Source: Deinococcus arcticus (lineage in GTDB: Bacteria > Deinococcota > Deinococci > Deinococcales > Deinococcaceae). From it: a stretch of DNA of 64,000 nt. Each line of letters opens with the position of its first letter. The stretch's first letter is position 1. Below the pieces are notes generated by a model. It was given only the letters and a program-made list of their open reading frames with translations. It did not search any database and was not told the origin of the DNA. The stretch spans positions 1 through 64,000 of the forward strand of contig NZ_PYSV01000015.1 of assembly GCF_003028415.1 (NCBI RefSeq). The letters are read 5' to 3'. A program made the translations under genes and the position numbers. Shown in pieces: positions 1-7,384 of the stretch.

Positions 1-54
1 CGAGGCTTGGGTCGCAGCGCGTGAACGTGCTGGGGCCACACTCAGTTGGCAGTT

Positions 55-86
55 TTCAACCCAAGTCGCCCGTCGAACCCTCCAAC
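55..86 (-). repeat. possible single arm of an octamer-type tandem array
   Basis: On the minus strand positions 86 to 55 can be read as four degenerate 8-bp units beginning with GTTGGAGG. It lies just beyond the stop of the flavin reductase gene. It resembles the octamer arms seen near 14.3, 16.2, 46.2 and 48.1 kb, but the match is weak and no partner arm is visible before the window edge. Apart from this, positions 1-123 show no gene. Confidence 0.3.
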
Positions 87-123
87 CCCACTACGAAGCC
101 ATTCGTATTAATTGAACGCTGCA

Positions 124-777
124 CTAGCCCTCCCCTGCCTGGGTGGCCTGCCACGCCTCATAGGAGACGCGCTCCAGCGAGAAGGTGTCGCGTGTGCGGG
201 CGTACATGCCCCGGCCCCCCAGTCGCCCCACCAGATCCAGCGCGGCGGTGTCCACATGCTGCCGCGCCTCATCCTGAACCGCGTCTGTACGCAACACCAC
301 GCCCAGAACCTCACCCAGGATGATGCGGGTGCGGCCAATGGTCAGGGTCTGCACCTCGCGGCATTCCAGCGCCGCCGGGGCCGCCGCCACGCGCGGCGTG
401 GGCACCTGCACGCCCGGTTCCAGGGGAATGCCCAGCGCGCCAGGCTCGCTGTGGCCGTGGGGAAAGTCGGTGGCGGTGGCGTTCATCAGGGGCGCGAGGT
501 CAAAGCTCACCAGATTGACGGTAAAGGCCCCGCCCGGCCCGATGTTGCGGGCGGTGTCCTTGGGGCTCCCGTCGGCGCGGTCCCCGGGGGCAAAGGCCAC
601 CACGGGCGGGTCCGAGCCCATCAGGCCAAAAAAGGAGTAGGGCGCCAGATTCACGTGCCCGCCCTCGCCCAGGGTGCAGACCCAGGCAATGGGACGCGGC
701 ACCACCACCCCAGTCAGCAGCTTGTAGCGCGCGCCGGGGGGCAGCGCGGTCAGATCGAAATGGGTGACGGGCGACAT
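124..777 (-). CDS. flavin reductase-like domain protein
   Basis: This 217-residue protein looks like a member of the flavin reductase / DIM6-NTAB family, which bind FMN in a split-barrel fold and reduce flavin with NAD(P)H. The N-terminal half carries the family pattern: a VVPRPIAWV strand, an NLAPYSFF segment and a later PKDTARN stretch, with an FTVNLV strand after it. The length is normal for the family. The start at 777 is supported by a TAGGCT -10 box (784-789) that ends six bases before the ATG, which implies a leaderless mRNA. It is transcribed away from xseB. The electron acceptor cannot be read from the sequence. Confidence 0.85.
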   Translation of the reverse strand: MSPVTHFDLTALPPGARYKLLTGVVVPRPIAWVCTLGEGGHVNLAPYSFFGLMGSDPPVVAFAPGDRADGSPKDTARNIGPGGAFTVNLVSFDLAPLMNATATDFPHGHSEPGALGIPLEPGVQVPTPRVAAAPAALECREVQTLTIGRTRIILGEVLGVVLRTDAVQDEARQHVDTAALDLVGRLGGRGMYARTRDTFSLERVSYEAWQATQAGEG

Positions 778-783
778 GGCCTC

Positions 784-789
784 AGCCTA
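784..789 (-). promoter_or_regulatory. -10 box of a leaderless promoter (flavin reductase gene)
   Basis: The minus strand reads TAGGCT, then six bases, then the ATG of the flavin reductase gene. This puts the transcript start at or next to the start codon. Confidence 0.55.
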
Positions 790-804
790 CCGGGGAGCGC
801 TAGC

Positions 805-1086
805 ATGGCCCGCGTGAGCCCGCCTGATGCCCTGTCCTACCGCGAGGCGTACGCCCGGCTGTCGCGCATTGCGGCCGAACTGGAGGGCGGCGAGGCCGAC
901 CTGGACCGCGTGCTGCCGCTGCTGGAAGAGGCGCGCGCCGCCTACGCCGGCTGCCGCGAGCGCATTGAGGCGGTGCGCGCGGTGCTGGCCGGGCACTGGG
1001 GCGACGCAGATGAGGATGGCCCGAACACTGATGGTCCAGACGACGAGGACCCGGACGAGACCGCAGACGACGAGGATGACGCCTGA
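805..1086 (+). CDS. xseB: exodeoxyribonuclease VII small subunit
   Basis: The 93-residue product has the XseB signature: SYREAYARLSRIAAELE followed by GEADLDRVLPLLEEA and an arginine-rich helix. XseB packs against XseA to form exonuclease VII, which trims single-stranded DNA. Residues from about 66 onward form a highly acidic Asp/Glu tail, longer than in many homologues. xseA is not in this window. The frame is open much further upstream, but only the ATG at 805 gives a normal XseB N-terminus, and the upstream part lies antisense to the flavin reductase gene. Confidence 0.88.
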   Translation: MARVSPPDALSYREAYARLSRIAAELEGGEADLDRVLPLLEEARAAYAGCRERIEAVRAVLAGHWGDADEDGPNTDGPDDEDPDETADDEDDA

Positions 1087-1104
1087 CCCGCCCTGGCAGG
1101 CGCG

Positions 1105-1110
1105 TATCCT
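1105..1110 (+). promoter_or_regulatory. -10 box of a leaderless promoter (acyltransferase gene)
   Basis: TATCCT is followed by seven bases and the ATG at 1118. The arrangement predicts a leaderless transcript. Confidence 0.5.
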
Positions 1111-1117
1111 GGGCCGC

Positions 1118-1786
1118 ATGAGTGATGCCGCCCGCCCCGAGCGCGCTGCCCAGGCCCAGGCCCCCGCGCCGGCCACCGAGCCCCCCGCACCCGGTGTGAA
1201 CCCCAGGGTGTACCGCTTTGTGGTGGACGTGACCTACCTGCCGGTGCTCCTGAGCGGCATGCACCTGGAGGTCCACGGGCGCGAGCATGTGCCGCCCCCG
1301 GGCAGCCCCCTGGTGGTGGCGGCCAACCACGTGAGCGCCCTGGACCCCTTTCTGGTGGCGCGGGCCCTGCCGCCGGGGCGCTTCCTGCAGTTCATGGCCA
1401 AAAAGGAACTGTTCGTGCCGGGCATTGGGGACATCATCCGGGCCGGGGGGTCGTTTCCGGTGGACCGCAGCGGCACCGATCTGGGCGCCGTGCGCACCGC
1501 CCTGCGGGTGCTCAAGGCGGGCGGCACCGTGGGCATCTTTCCGCAGGGCACGCGCGGCGGCGCCGAGATGCAGGGCGGCGTGGCCCTCATTGCTGCCAAG
1601 GGCCGCGCGCCCATTCTGCCCGCCGGGATCAGCCGCCGGGGCCGGGCCTGGGTCATTCAGTTTGGCGAGCCCATCTCGCCGCGCGGCGGCATCAGGGCCG
1701 TCACCGGCGAACTGGCCGAGGTGCTGACCCGCCTGTCCGGGTCCCCGGGCACGCCACTGCCGGGCGGGCGCTATACTGCCCCCTGA
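1118..1786 (+). CDS. PlsC-type lysophospholipid acyltransferase
   Basis: The 222-residue protein carries the acyltransferase block-I motif NHVSALD (NHxxxxD) and block III as FPQGTRGG, in place of the common FPEGTRS. Between them lies the hydrophobic AGGSFPVDR region typical of PlsC enzymes, which acylate 1-acyl-glycerol-3-phosphate to phosphatidate at the membrane. About 28 Ala/Pro-rich residues precede the domain. The start at 1118 is supported by a -10 box at 1105-1110. The last 15 bases overlap the promoter region of the downstream cobalamin riboswitch. Exact substrate position is inferred from family only. Confidence 0.85.
   Translation: MSDAARPERAAQAQAPAPATEPPAPGVNPRVYRFVVDVTYLPVLLSGMHLEVHGREHVPPPGSPLVVAANHVSALDPFLVARALPPGRFLQFMAKKELFVPGIGDIIRAGGSFPVDRSGTDLGAVRTALRVLKAGGTVGIFPQGTRGGAEMQGGVALIAAKGRAPILPAGISRRGRAWVIQFGEPISPRGGIRAVTGELAEVLTRLSGSPGTPLPGGRYTAP
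1772..1777 (+). promoter_or_regulatory. -10 box for the cobalamin riboswitch transcript
   Basis: TATACT lies inside the last codons of the acyltransferase gene, and transcription would begin near 1784, at that gene's stop codon. No clear -35 is visible in the GC-rich sequence upstream. Confidence 0.45.
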
Positions 1787-1950
1787 CGGCTGCGGGGGGA
1801 AATCCGGTGAGAGTCCGGTTCTGTCGCGCAACGGTAAGCCCCGCACAGCTCTTCCTGGCCAGGGGACAAGACCGAACACCTCCGCCGTTCATGCCCCTGT
1901 GCGGGGCGTGTGGCCTGACCTCTCGCGGAAAGGGGGCATGGCCGTGACCG
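1784..1950 (+). ncRNA. cobalamin (B12) riboswitch
   Basis: The RNA contains the diagnostic core of the cobalamin family: a stem of AATCCGGTG and AGTCCGG, then CTGTCGCGCAACGGTAA, and further on the GCCAGGGGACAAGACCG segment that corresponds to the conserved GCCAGGAGACC block. It lies directly upstream of btuF-btuC-btuD, which fits feedback control of B12 import by adenosylcobalamin. The GC-rich hairpin with a T tract at 1998-2024 is the likely switched terminator. The 3' edge of the aptamer is approximate. Confidence 0.9.
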
Positions 1951-1997
1951 ACGGGGCCTGACCACGCCCCGCACGCGGCCTCTGCTTGATCCCCCCT

Positions 1998-2024
1998 CCG
2001 CCCCCCAACTGGGGCGGCGTTTTT
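1998..2024 (+). terminator. intrinsic terminator in the B12-responsive leader
   Basis: CCGCCCC (1998-2004) pairs with GGGGCGG (2011-2017), followed by CGTTTTT. It sits between the aptamer and the btuF ribosome binding site, where ligand-induced termination would act. Confidence 0.75.
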
Positions 2025-2062
2025 GTGGCGCCGAGACAGAGGGGCAGGCAAGGAGAACGCCC

Positions 2063-2935
2063 ATGAACCGTACCCTGACCCTGACCACTGCCCTGTGCGC
2101 CGCCCTGTCGGTAACCGCAGGTGCGACCACCTACCCCCTGACCCTGACCGACGACCTGGGCCGCAAGGTGACCCTGAAGGCCGAGCCCCGGCGCATTGTG
2201 AGCATGCTGCCCAGCACCAGCGAGACGCTGTGTGCCCTGGGCGTGTGTGACCGCCTGGTGGGGGTGGACGATTACAGCGATTACCCCGCTTACGTCACCA
2301 CACTGCCCAAGATGGGCGGGCTGTACAACCCCAACGTGGAAGCCATCGTGGCCCGCAAGCCCGACCTCGTGCTGGTGAGCAAGTACGGCAAGCTGGAAGG
2401 GCCCCTGACCCAGGCCGGCATCACGGTGCTGGCAGTCAACCCCGAAACCTACGACGAGGTGTTCAGCAAGACCCTGATCCTGGGCAAGATCGTCAACCGC
2501 GAGGCCCAGGCGAAGGCGCTGGTAACATCCATGAAGCGCGAGATTGCTAAGGTCGAGATTCTGACCAAGACGGCCGTGAAAAAGCCCACCGCCTACTACG
2601 AGATCGACCCCACGCCGTACTCGATTGGCCCCAATTCCTTCATGGGCACGCTGCTCACCAAGGCGGGCGCGCGCAACATCATTCCGGCTTCCATGGGCGA
2701 CTTTCCCAAGGTGGACCCCGAATTTATCGTGAAGCAGAACCCGCAGCTGATTCTGGGCGTGGACGCGGGAACCGTGGCTGCACGCCCCGGCTGGAACACC
2801 ATCACGGCCCTGAAAACCGGCAAGGTGATGGACATACCCCAGGAACTGAACACCCTGCTGGGCCGCCCCGGGCCCCGCCTGCCCCAGGCCCTGCGCGGGC
2901 TGGCCAAGCTTATTCACCCTGAACTCTTCAAGTAA
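2063..2935 (+). CDS. btuF: cobalamin ABC transporter substrate-binding protein
   Basis: The 290-residue protein starts with a signal peptide (positive MNR, hydrophobic core, cut near residue 21) and continues as a TroA/BtuF-type periplasmic binding protein. Typical features are DDLGRKVTLKAEPRRIVSML near residue 30, TSETLCALG, a KMGGLYNPNVEAIVARKPDLVLV block, and the late NTLLGRPGPRLPQAL stretch. It would bind corrinoid outside the membrane and hand it to BtuC. A good Shine-Dalgarno (AAGGAGAA, about 2050) precedes the ATG. The cobalamin riboswitch upstream favours B12 over iron-siderophore as ligand, although the family binds both. Confidence 0.88.
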   Translation: MNRTLTLTTALCAALSVTAGATTYPLTLTDDLGRKVTLKAEPRRIVSMLPSTSETLCALGVCDRLVGVDDYSDYPAYVTTLPKMGGLYNPNVEAIVARKPDLVLVSKYGKLEGPLTQAGITVLAVNPETYDEVFSKTLILGKIVNREAQAKALVTSMKREIAKVEILTKTAVKKPTAYYEIDPTPYSIGPNSFMGTLLTKAGARNIIPASMGDFPKVDPEFIVKQNPQLILGVDAGTVAARPGWNTITALKTGKVMDIPQELNTLLGRPGPRLPQALRGLAKLIHPELFK

Positions 2936-2939
2936 GGCC

Positions 2940-3941
2940 GTGGCCCCCGCTGCGCCCCGGCCCCAGCTGGCCCTGCCGCTTCAGGTGGCGGGGCTGGCTC
3001 TGCTGCTGCTGGCCGCCGTGGTGCTGGGCACGGGCCTGGGCAGCGTGACCGTGCCGCCTGCCGAGGTGCTGGGCGCGCTGTGGCGGGGCCTGGCGGGTCA
3101 GGAACTGGCGGGCAACGACGTGATCGTGTGGCAGATCCGGCTGCCGCGCGTGGTGATGGGGCTGCTGGTGGGCGCGGGGCTGGGGGTGTGCGGCGGGGCC
3201 TTTCAGGGCGTGTTTCGCAACCCACTGGCCGACCCCTACCTGCTGGGCGTGGCCAGTGGCGGCGCGCTGGGCGCCACCGCCATGATCGTGGGCGGCGGGC
3301 CCCGCCCCCTGATTCCGGCAGCGGCGCTGCTGGGCGCCCTGGCCGCCGTGAGCGTCACGCTGCTGCTGGCGCGCGAGGGCCGCCGCCTGCCGCCCACCCG
3401 GCTGGTGCTGGCGGGCGTGGTGGTGGGCAGCGTGCTCAGCGCCCTGTCCACAGCGCTGCTGCTGCGCGGCGAGGACCGCGCGCGCGAGGTGCTGGCCTAC
3501 ACCCTGGGTGACCTGGGCTTCAGTGGCTGGCGCGAGGTGGCGGCCGTGCTGCCGTACGTGTTTGTGGGCGCGGGCGCACTGCTGCTGCTGGCCCGCGCGC
3601 TGGACACCCTGCAACTGGGCGAGCTGACTGCCCGCAGCCTGGGGGTCCCGGTGGAGCGGCTGCGCTTGCTGGTGATCGGGGCCGCCAGTGTCGCCACGGC
3701 GGGGGCGGTGGCCTACGTGGGGATCATCGGGTTCGTGGGGCTGCTGGTGCCGCACGTGGTGCGGCTGGCGTTTGGGGCGGGGCACCGCACGCTGCTGCCC
3801 CTGTCGGCGCTGCTGGGCGGTACCCTGGTGGTGCTGGCCGACCTGCTGGCGCGCACCACGCCGCTGTCGCAGGTGGGCATTGTCACCACGCTGCTGGGCG
3901 GGCCCTTTTTCCTGTGGCTGCTGAGGCGCACCCGTGACTGA
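2940..3941 (+). CDS. btuC: cobalamin ABC transporter permease
   Basis: The 333-residue membrane protein belongs to the FecCD/BtuC permease family, with about ten hydrophobic segments. Conserved landmarks are the RLPRVVMGLLVGAGLGVCG segment near residue 65, NPLADPYLLGVASG, and the late GIIGFVGLLVPHVVRLAFG loop that contacts the ATPase. It would form the channel for B12 together with BtuF and BtuD. The start is GTG at 2940, four bases after the btuF stop, and the gene overlaps btuD by eight bases, so the three are translated as one unit. Confidence 0.9.
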   Translation: MAPAAPRPQLALPLQVAGLALLLLAAVVLGTGLGSVTVPPAEVLGALWRGLAGQELAGNDVIVWQIRLPRVVMGLLVGAGLGVCGGAFQGVFRNPLADPYLLGVASGGALGATAMIVGGGPRPLIPAAALLGALAAVSVTLLLAREGRRLPPTRLVLAGVVVGSVLSALSTALLLRGEDRAREVLAYTLGDLGFSGWREVAAVLPYVFVGAGALLLLARALDTLQLGELTARSLGVPVERLRLLVIGAASVATAGAVAYVGIIGFVGLLVPHVVRLAFGAGHRTLLPLSALLGGTLVVLADLLARTTPLSQVGIVTTLLGGPFFLWLLRRTRD

Positions 3942-4743
3942 GGCCGCTGTGCACCCGGGGCCGGGCCTGGAAACCCTGGACCTGCACGTGCAAGCCGGGA
4001 CGTTTCCGGCGGTGCGGGGGGTGAGCGTGCAGTTTCCGGCGGGCGCGCTCTCGGCTGTCATTGGCCCCAACGGCGCGGGCAAAAGCACCCTGCTGCGCGC
4101 CTGCCTGGGCCTGTCGCGCCCCGAACGCGGCGAGGTGCGGCTGCTGGGCCGGGCGCTGGGGGCCTGGAGCCGCGCGCAGCGCTCCCGGCTGCTGGCCTAC
4201 CTGGCCCAGGGAGAAGAGTTGCCCCTGGGGACCACCGTGCGCGACGTGGTGGCCCTGGGGCGCGGCGCGGGCACGTGGCGCTTTGGCCTGCTGCCCCGTG
4301 ACCCCTGGCGCCCGGAAGATGAGGCGGCGGTGGAGGGGGCCCTGGCGCGCACCGACACCGCCCGCTTTGCCGCTCGGCGCCTGGGCGAACTGTCGGGCGG
4401 CGAGCGGCAGCGGGTGGCGCTGGCCCGCGCGCTGGCGGCGCAGCCGCGCTTTCTGCTGCTGGACGAACCCACCAACCACCTGGACCTGGCCTACGCGCTG
4501 GAGGTCATGCGCTACCTGCGCTGTGAGGTGGCGGGCGGCCTGGGGGCTGTGGCCGTGCTGCATGACCTGAATCTGGCCGCGCGGGCCGACCATCTGGTGC
4601 TGCTGGCCCAGGGGCAGGTGCTGGCCAGTGGCCCGCCCGGGGCGGTGCTGACCCCCGAACACCTGCACGCGGCTTACGGCGTGTGGACCCGGGTGCTGCG
4701 CGACCATGACCGCCTGATCGTGATTCCCGAGGAGGGCCTGTAG
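3934..4743 (+). CDS. btuD: cobalamin ABC transporter ATP-binding protein
   Basis: A 269-residue ABC ATPase. Walker A is GPNGAGKST (about residues 44-52), the signature is LSGGERQR, Walker B is FLLLDEPTNHLDL, and the switch histidine follows in AVLHDLNLAA. It powers import through BtuC. Translation starts at GTG 3934 inside the end of btuC and the stop is immediately followed by the next gene. Family members also serve haem and siderophore importers; the B12 reading rests on the riboswitch. Confidence 0.9.
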   Translation: MTEAAVHPGPGLETLDLHVQAGTFPAVRGVSVQFPAGALSAVIGPNGAGKSTLLRACLGLSRPERGEVRLLGRALGAWSRAQRSRLLAYLAQGEELPLGTTVRDVVALGRGAGTWRFGLLPRDPWRPEDEAAVEGALARTDTARFAARRLGELSGGERQRVALARALAAQPRFLLLDEPTNHLDLAYALEVMRYLRCEVAGGLGAVAVLHDLNLAARADHLVLLAQGQVLASGPPGAVLTPEHLHAAYGVWTRVLRDHDRLIVIPEEGL

Positions 4744-5097
4744 ATGACCCCCAAATTCTTTGCCACCCGCGCCCACCTGCTGGTCTGCCAGGGGCCCAAC
4801 TGTCAGGCGCGCGGCTCGGGGCTGCTGCAGCGCGCCCTGTGGAACCACCTGGAACAGAGCGCCCTGGCCTATTACAAGAAGGGCGGCAGCCTGCGCCTGA
4901 CCGAGAGTGGCTGTCTGGGTGCGTGCTCGTATGGCCCCGCCCTGTGCGTGTACCGCGCGCAGCCGGGCGGGAACGGCGCACTGGAGCAGGCGTGGTACGC
5001 CGCCGTGGACTTTCCCCTGGCCCGCCGCATTGCCCAGGCCGCCCACGAGGAAGGCCCGCTGCCCGGGGACCACCGCTACGGCCCGCACGAGGGCTAA
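4744..5097 (+). CDS. thioredoxin-fold 2Fe-2S ferredoxin
   Basis: The 117-residue protein has four cysteines in the pattern of shethna-type (2Fe-2S) ferredoxins: CQGPNC near the N-terminus and SGCLGACSYGP in the middle. Proteins of this type sit in cobalamin gene clusters in other bacteria (CbiW-like) and are thought to give electrons for corrinoid reduction. Here it begins directly after the btuD stop with no gap, so it belongs to the B12-regulated operon. A role in reducing imported corrinoid before adenosylation is an inference. A palindromic repeat begins at its TAA stop. Confidence 0.78.
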   Translation: MTPKFFATRAHLLVCQGPNCQARGSGLLQRALWNHLEQSALAYYKKGGSLRLTESGCLGACSYGPALCVYRAQPGGNGALEQAWYAAVDFPLARRIAQAAHEEGPLPGDHRYGPHEG

Positions 5098-5220
5098 GTA
5101 GCTCGCTGTTGATCTTTAGATCAACCGAGCGGAGCGAGTATCGAAAAAAGTACGTTGCACCGGGAGTGGAGACTTTGCGGTGCTCTCCTGCAAAGTCGTA
5201 ACGTGAGGTGCAACGTACTT
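5096..5220 (-). repeat. palindromic repeat family 1, copy A
   Basis: Read on the minus strand, a 13-bp perfect outer stem (5148-5160 with 5208-5220) encloses an 8-bp inner stem (5171-5178 with 5190-5197) whose loop is AGGAGAGCACC. A tail follows that ends in a second hairpin with GTTGATC/GATCAAC arms and a TAAA loop. The far end of the tail abuts the TAA stop of the ferredoxin gene. The copy at 56319-56462 has the same plan, the same loop and compensated stem changes. Confidence 0.85.
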
Positions 5221-5395
5221 AATACGGACGGCCGTCCATGTCCGGAACATCCGGGAAGAAGGGGGCTGTTCCCCGCCTTCGGCTGGGGGCGGTCCGATGC
5301 CCGGACATCCGTCTCTGTTCCTGCTCTGCTCCGCAGCGCTGCGCGTCCCTCCGGTCGGAAACATTCCGTCATGGGGTAGGGCATTGTTCGGAACT
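5221..5395 (-). repeat. palindromic repeat family 2, diverged copy
   Basis: The minus strand of this stretch matches the element at 53146-53303 in order: GTTCCGAA near one end, a GACGGAAT region, a GACCGGAGGGA block, AGCAGGAA, CCGAAGGCGGGGAACA, CCCGGATGT, and CCGTAT at the other end. Spacing and stem pairing are less regular than in the second copy. It begins at the exact base where repeat copy A ends. Confidence 0.7.
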
Positions 5396-5401
5396 CGCCT
5401 A

Positions 5402-5558
5402 AGTCCCTCGCCCCTCCCCCAGGCCAACGGTTCAGAAGGGCGCAGCAATGTGTCCATTCCCGGGGCGAGGCACTGTGTTCGCCACTCGCGCTGTGGCGCC
5501 GCTGGCCCCGCCCGCTCGGTTGATCGGGGGCTTGGCAGCGAGTTCCTCAACTCCGGGC
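5402..5558 (+). repeat. palindromic repeat family 1, degenerate copy C
   Basis: Positions 5402-5414 pair with 5462-5474 (12 of 13 bases) as the outer stem. The central part resembles the family-1 loop region, but the inner stem no longer pairs. The tail 5475-5558 follows copy B closely (TGTTCG, ACTCGC, GCCCGCTCGGTTGATC) and then decays. Its orientation is opposite to copy A, so A and C flank the family-2 copy as an inverted pair. Confidence 0.6.
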
Positions 5559-5573
5559 CGTGCAGACAGAGAG

Positions 5574-5602
5574 GCGGCGCTGAGACATTCTCTCAGCGCC
5601 GC
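5574..5602. terminator. perfect 12-bp hairpin at the 3' end of the HRDC gene
   Basis: GCGGCGCTGAGA pairs with TCTCAGCGCCGC around a CATTC loop. It lies 25 bases past the HRDC gene stop on the minus strand. There is no strong T tract, as is common for hairpins in this GC-rich window. Confidence 0.6.
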
Positions 5603-5627
5603 TGTCCCTGCTTTCCTTCGACCTGGG

Positions 5628-7298
5628 CTAGCCCCGCACCACCTCCAGAATCTTCTGGCCGTACTTGCGCAGCCGCTCGGGGCCCATGCCGCGCACCGCC
5701 CGCAGGTCGGCCTCGGTGTAGGGCACGCGGCGGGCGATCTCGGCCAGGGTGGCGTTGCTGGCAACGATAAAGCGGCTGATCTCCTGGCGCTTGGCCTCGG
5801 CATTGCGCCACTCGCGCAGGCGGGCGTACACGGCGGCCTGCTCGTCGGTCAGGCCAGCGGCCGGGTCTTCCTTGCCGCCGGGCAGGTCGGGCGGCAGCAT
5901 CACGGGGGCCGGTTCAGCGGCCGGCGCTGGCTGGGGTGCGGGGGCGGCGGGGCGCTCGTCGGCGCGGGCTGGCGGCGCGTGGCTGGCTGCCGGCGCTGTG
6001 TCCTGCTGCGCCTCGCCCAGGGCCGGGTCCTGGCCCCCCTCATCCAGATGATGCACGTCGGGCAGGCCAGCAGGCTGCTCGGGGGCGTCGGGGCCGCCGC
6101 TCACCGGGATGGGCAGCGGCGCGTGGGCCGGGGCGGGCGAGTCGCTGAACACGATTTCCGGTTCCCACACCTCTTCTGTCACCTCCTGTGCAGGTGGGGT
6201 GGGCAGCGGGGTCAGCGTGAGGTTGGGGACCGGCGCTTCAAAGGTCACGCGCTGGGGAGGCTCGCGGTCTGGTCCGGGCCGGTCTGACAGGGCCCGGTCT
6301 GGCGCCGGGCGGTCTGGCTGGGAACGGTCTGGGCGCTCGCCCTCCACCCGGTCCGGACGGTCCCGGTCGCCCCGGCGCAAGTCCCGGCCCCGGTCCTGGC
6401 CGCCGCGCCGCCCACCCCGGAAGTCCCGGCGCTCCGCGCTCTGGGCTTCGGGGCGCTCGCCATGGCGCGCCGGCTCGCGCCCCTGCGCGCGGTCTTCCTG
6501 GCCCTCCTGGCGACCCTCGGGGCGCAGCAGGGCCAGGGCGCGGCCCAGGTCTTCCAGGCCCGGGGTCAGCAGCACCCCGCCCGAGACACTGCGCGCGGCC
6601 AGCAGGACCCCGCCCAGGGGCGCGTTCGTGTCGGCCACGGCGTCCGGGGCCAGCAGCAGGGCCGTGGGGCCAGCCGTCTGCGCGGCGCCGCCCAGGCGCT
6701 CGGCCAGCGCCGAGGCCGTGCGGGCCGCGCGGGCCAGACGCAGGGGCAGGGTGGCCACGTCACGCAGGGCCAGCGCCACGTTCAGGTCGCTGGGGGGCGC
6801 GCCCACGGGGGCCCGGACCTCACCCGCACCAAACAGGGCGCACAGGGGCGCGTCGCCGTGGCCGGTGAGGGTCACGCTGTCGCGGTAGGTCACGTACGCG
6901 GCCCCGCGCGAGAACCACTCGCTGCCCGGGGCCAGTGTGGCGTCCACGATCACCGGCACCCCGGCCCGGCGGGCACGCTCCAGGTCCTCTGGGCCCGGCT
7001 CTAACAGCCACACGGCCTGCGCGCCGCGCCAGTCGGCCTCCAGGGCGGCGGCGGCCAGCCCGGCCCCGGCCAGGGCGTCACGGTCCAGGCGCAGGCGGGG
7101 GTCGGCGCGCAGGGTGCCGCGCCCCACGGCGGCGGCCAGTTGCGCGGCCAGGGCGCGCGGCCCTTCCAGCAGCACGCCCCAGCCGGCCCCTTCCAGGTCG
7201 GCCAGCGCCCCGGCAAGGCGGGCGTGGGGGTCGCCGCGTTCGGCGTGCAGGCGCACAAGGCGGGCGTCGGGACGCTCGGGAGAAGGGCGATCAGTCAT
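5628..7298 (-). CDS. HRDC-domain protein with a degenerate Cys/Met-type PLP-enzyme domain
   Basis: This 556-residue protein has three parts. Residues 1 to about 240 follow the cystathionine gamma-synthase fold type I pattern: VDATLAPG at 118-125 matches the VDNTFATP strand, and YRDSVTLTGHGD at 138-149 matches the HSxTKYxxGHSD motif. The position of the PLP lysine is a valine, so catalysis is unlikely. Residues about 260-350 are a basic, low-complexity Arg/Asp/Pro/Gly region. The last 75 residues are an HRDC nucleic-acid-binding domain like those of RecQ. The start at 7298 is supported by a CACAAT -10 box seven bases upstream. A role in DNA or RNA handling is inferred from the HRDC domain; the N-terminal part may be a structural or ligand-sensing remnant. 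Confidence 0.82.
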   Translation of the reverse strand: MTDRPSPERPDARLVRLHAERGDPHARLAGALADLEGAGWGVLLEGPRALAAQLAAAVGRGTLRADPRLRLDRDALAGAGLAAAALEADWRGAQAVWLLEPGPEDLERARRAGVPVIVDATLAPGSEWFSRGAAYVTYRDSVTLTGHGDAPLCALFGAGEVRAPVGAPPSDLNVALALRDVATLPLRLARAARTASALAERLGGAAQTAGPTALLLAPDAVADTNAPLGGVLLAARSVSGGVLLTPGLEDLGRALALLRPEGRQEGQEDRAQGREPARHGERPEAQSAERRDFRGGRRGGQDRGRDLRRGDRDRPDRVEGERPDRSQPDRPAPDRALSDRPGPDREPPQRVTFEAPVPNLTLTPLPTPPAQEVTEEVWEPEIVFSDSPAPAHAPLPIPVSGGPDAPEQPAGLPDVHHLDEGGQDPALGEAQQDTAPAASHAPPARADERPAAPAPQPAPAAEPAPVMLPPDLPGGKEDPAAGLTDEQAAVYARLREWRNAEAKRQEISRFIVASNATLAEIARRVPYTEADLRAVRGMGPERLRKYGQKILEVVRG

Positions 7299-7305
7299 GG
7301 TGCCT

Positions 7306-7311
7306 ATTGTG
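7306..7311 (-). promoter_or_regulatory. -10 box of the HRDC gene
   Basis: The minus strand reads CACAAT, seven bases, then ATG. It is divergent from the promoter at 7373-7378, and the two genes share an 86-bp intergenic region. Confidence 0.45.
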
Positions 7312-7372
7312 CCGCACCTGGGGGCCAGTGCGCCGGGCGGTAAGTGCAGTCGCCCGCCCCGGCCAGAGCGCG

Positions 7373-7378
7373 TAGGGT
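7373..7378 (+). promoter_or_regulatory. -10 box of a leaderless promoter (exported protein)
   Basis: TAGGGT is followed by six bases and the ATG at 7385. Confidence 0.55.
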
Positions 7379-7384
7379 GAACGT

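Noticed and set aside
112..804. Upstream extension of the xseB frame
   Set aside because: The extension is antisense to the flavin reductase gene and shows no similarity to XseB; the family N-terminus begins near the ATG at 805.
5096..5558. Palindromic nest as tRNA genes
   Set aside because: No T-loop (GTTCRANNC), anticodon arm or acceptor stem could be placed; the hairpins do not form a cloverleaf.
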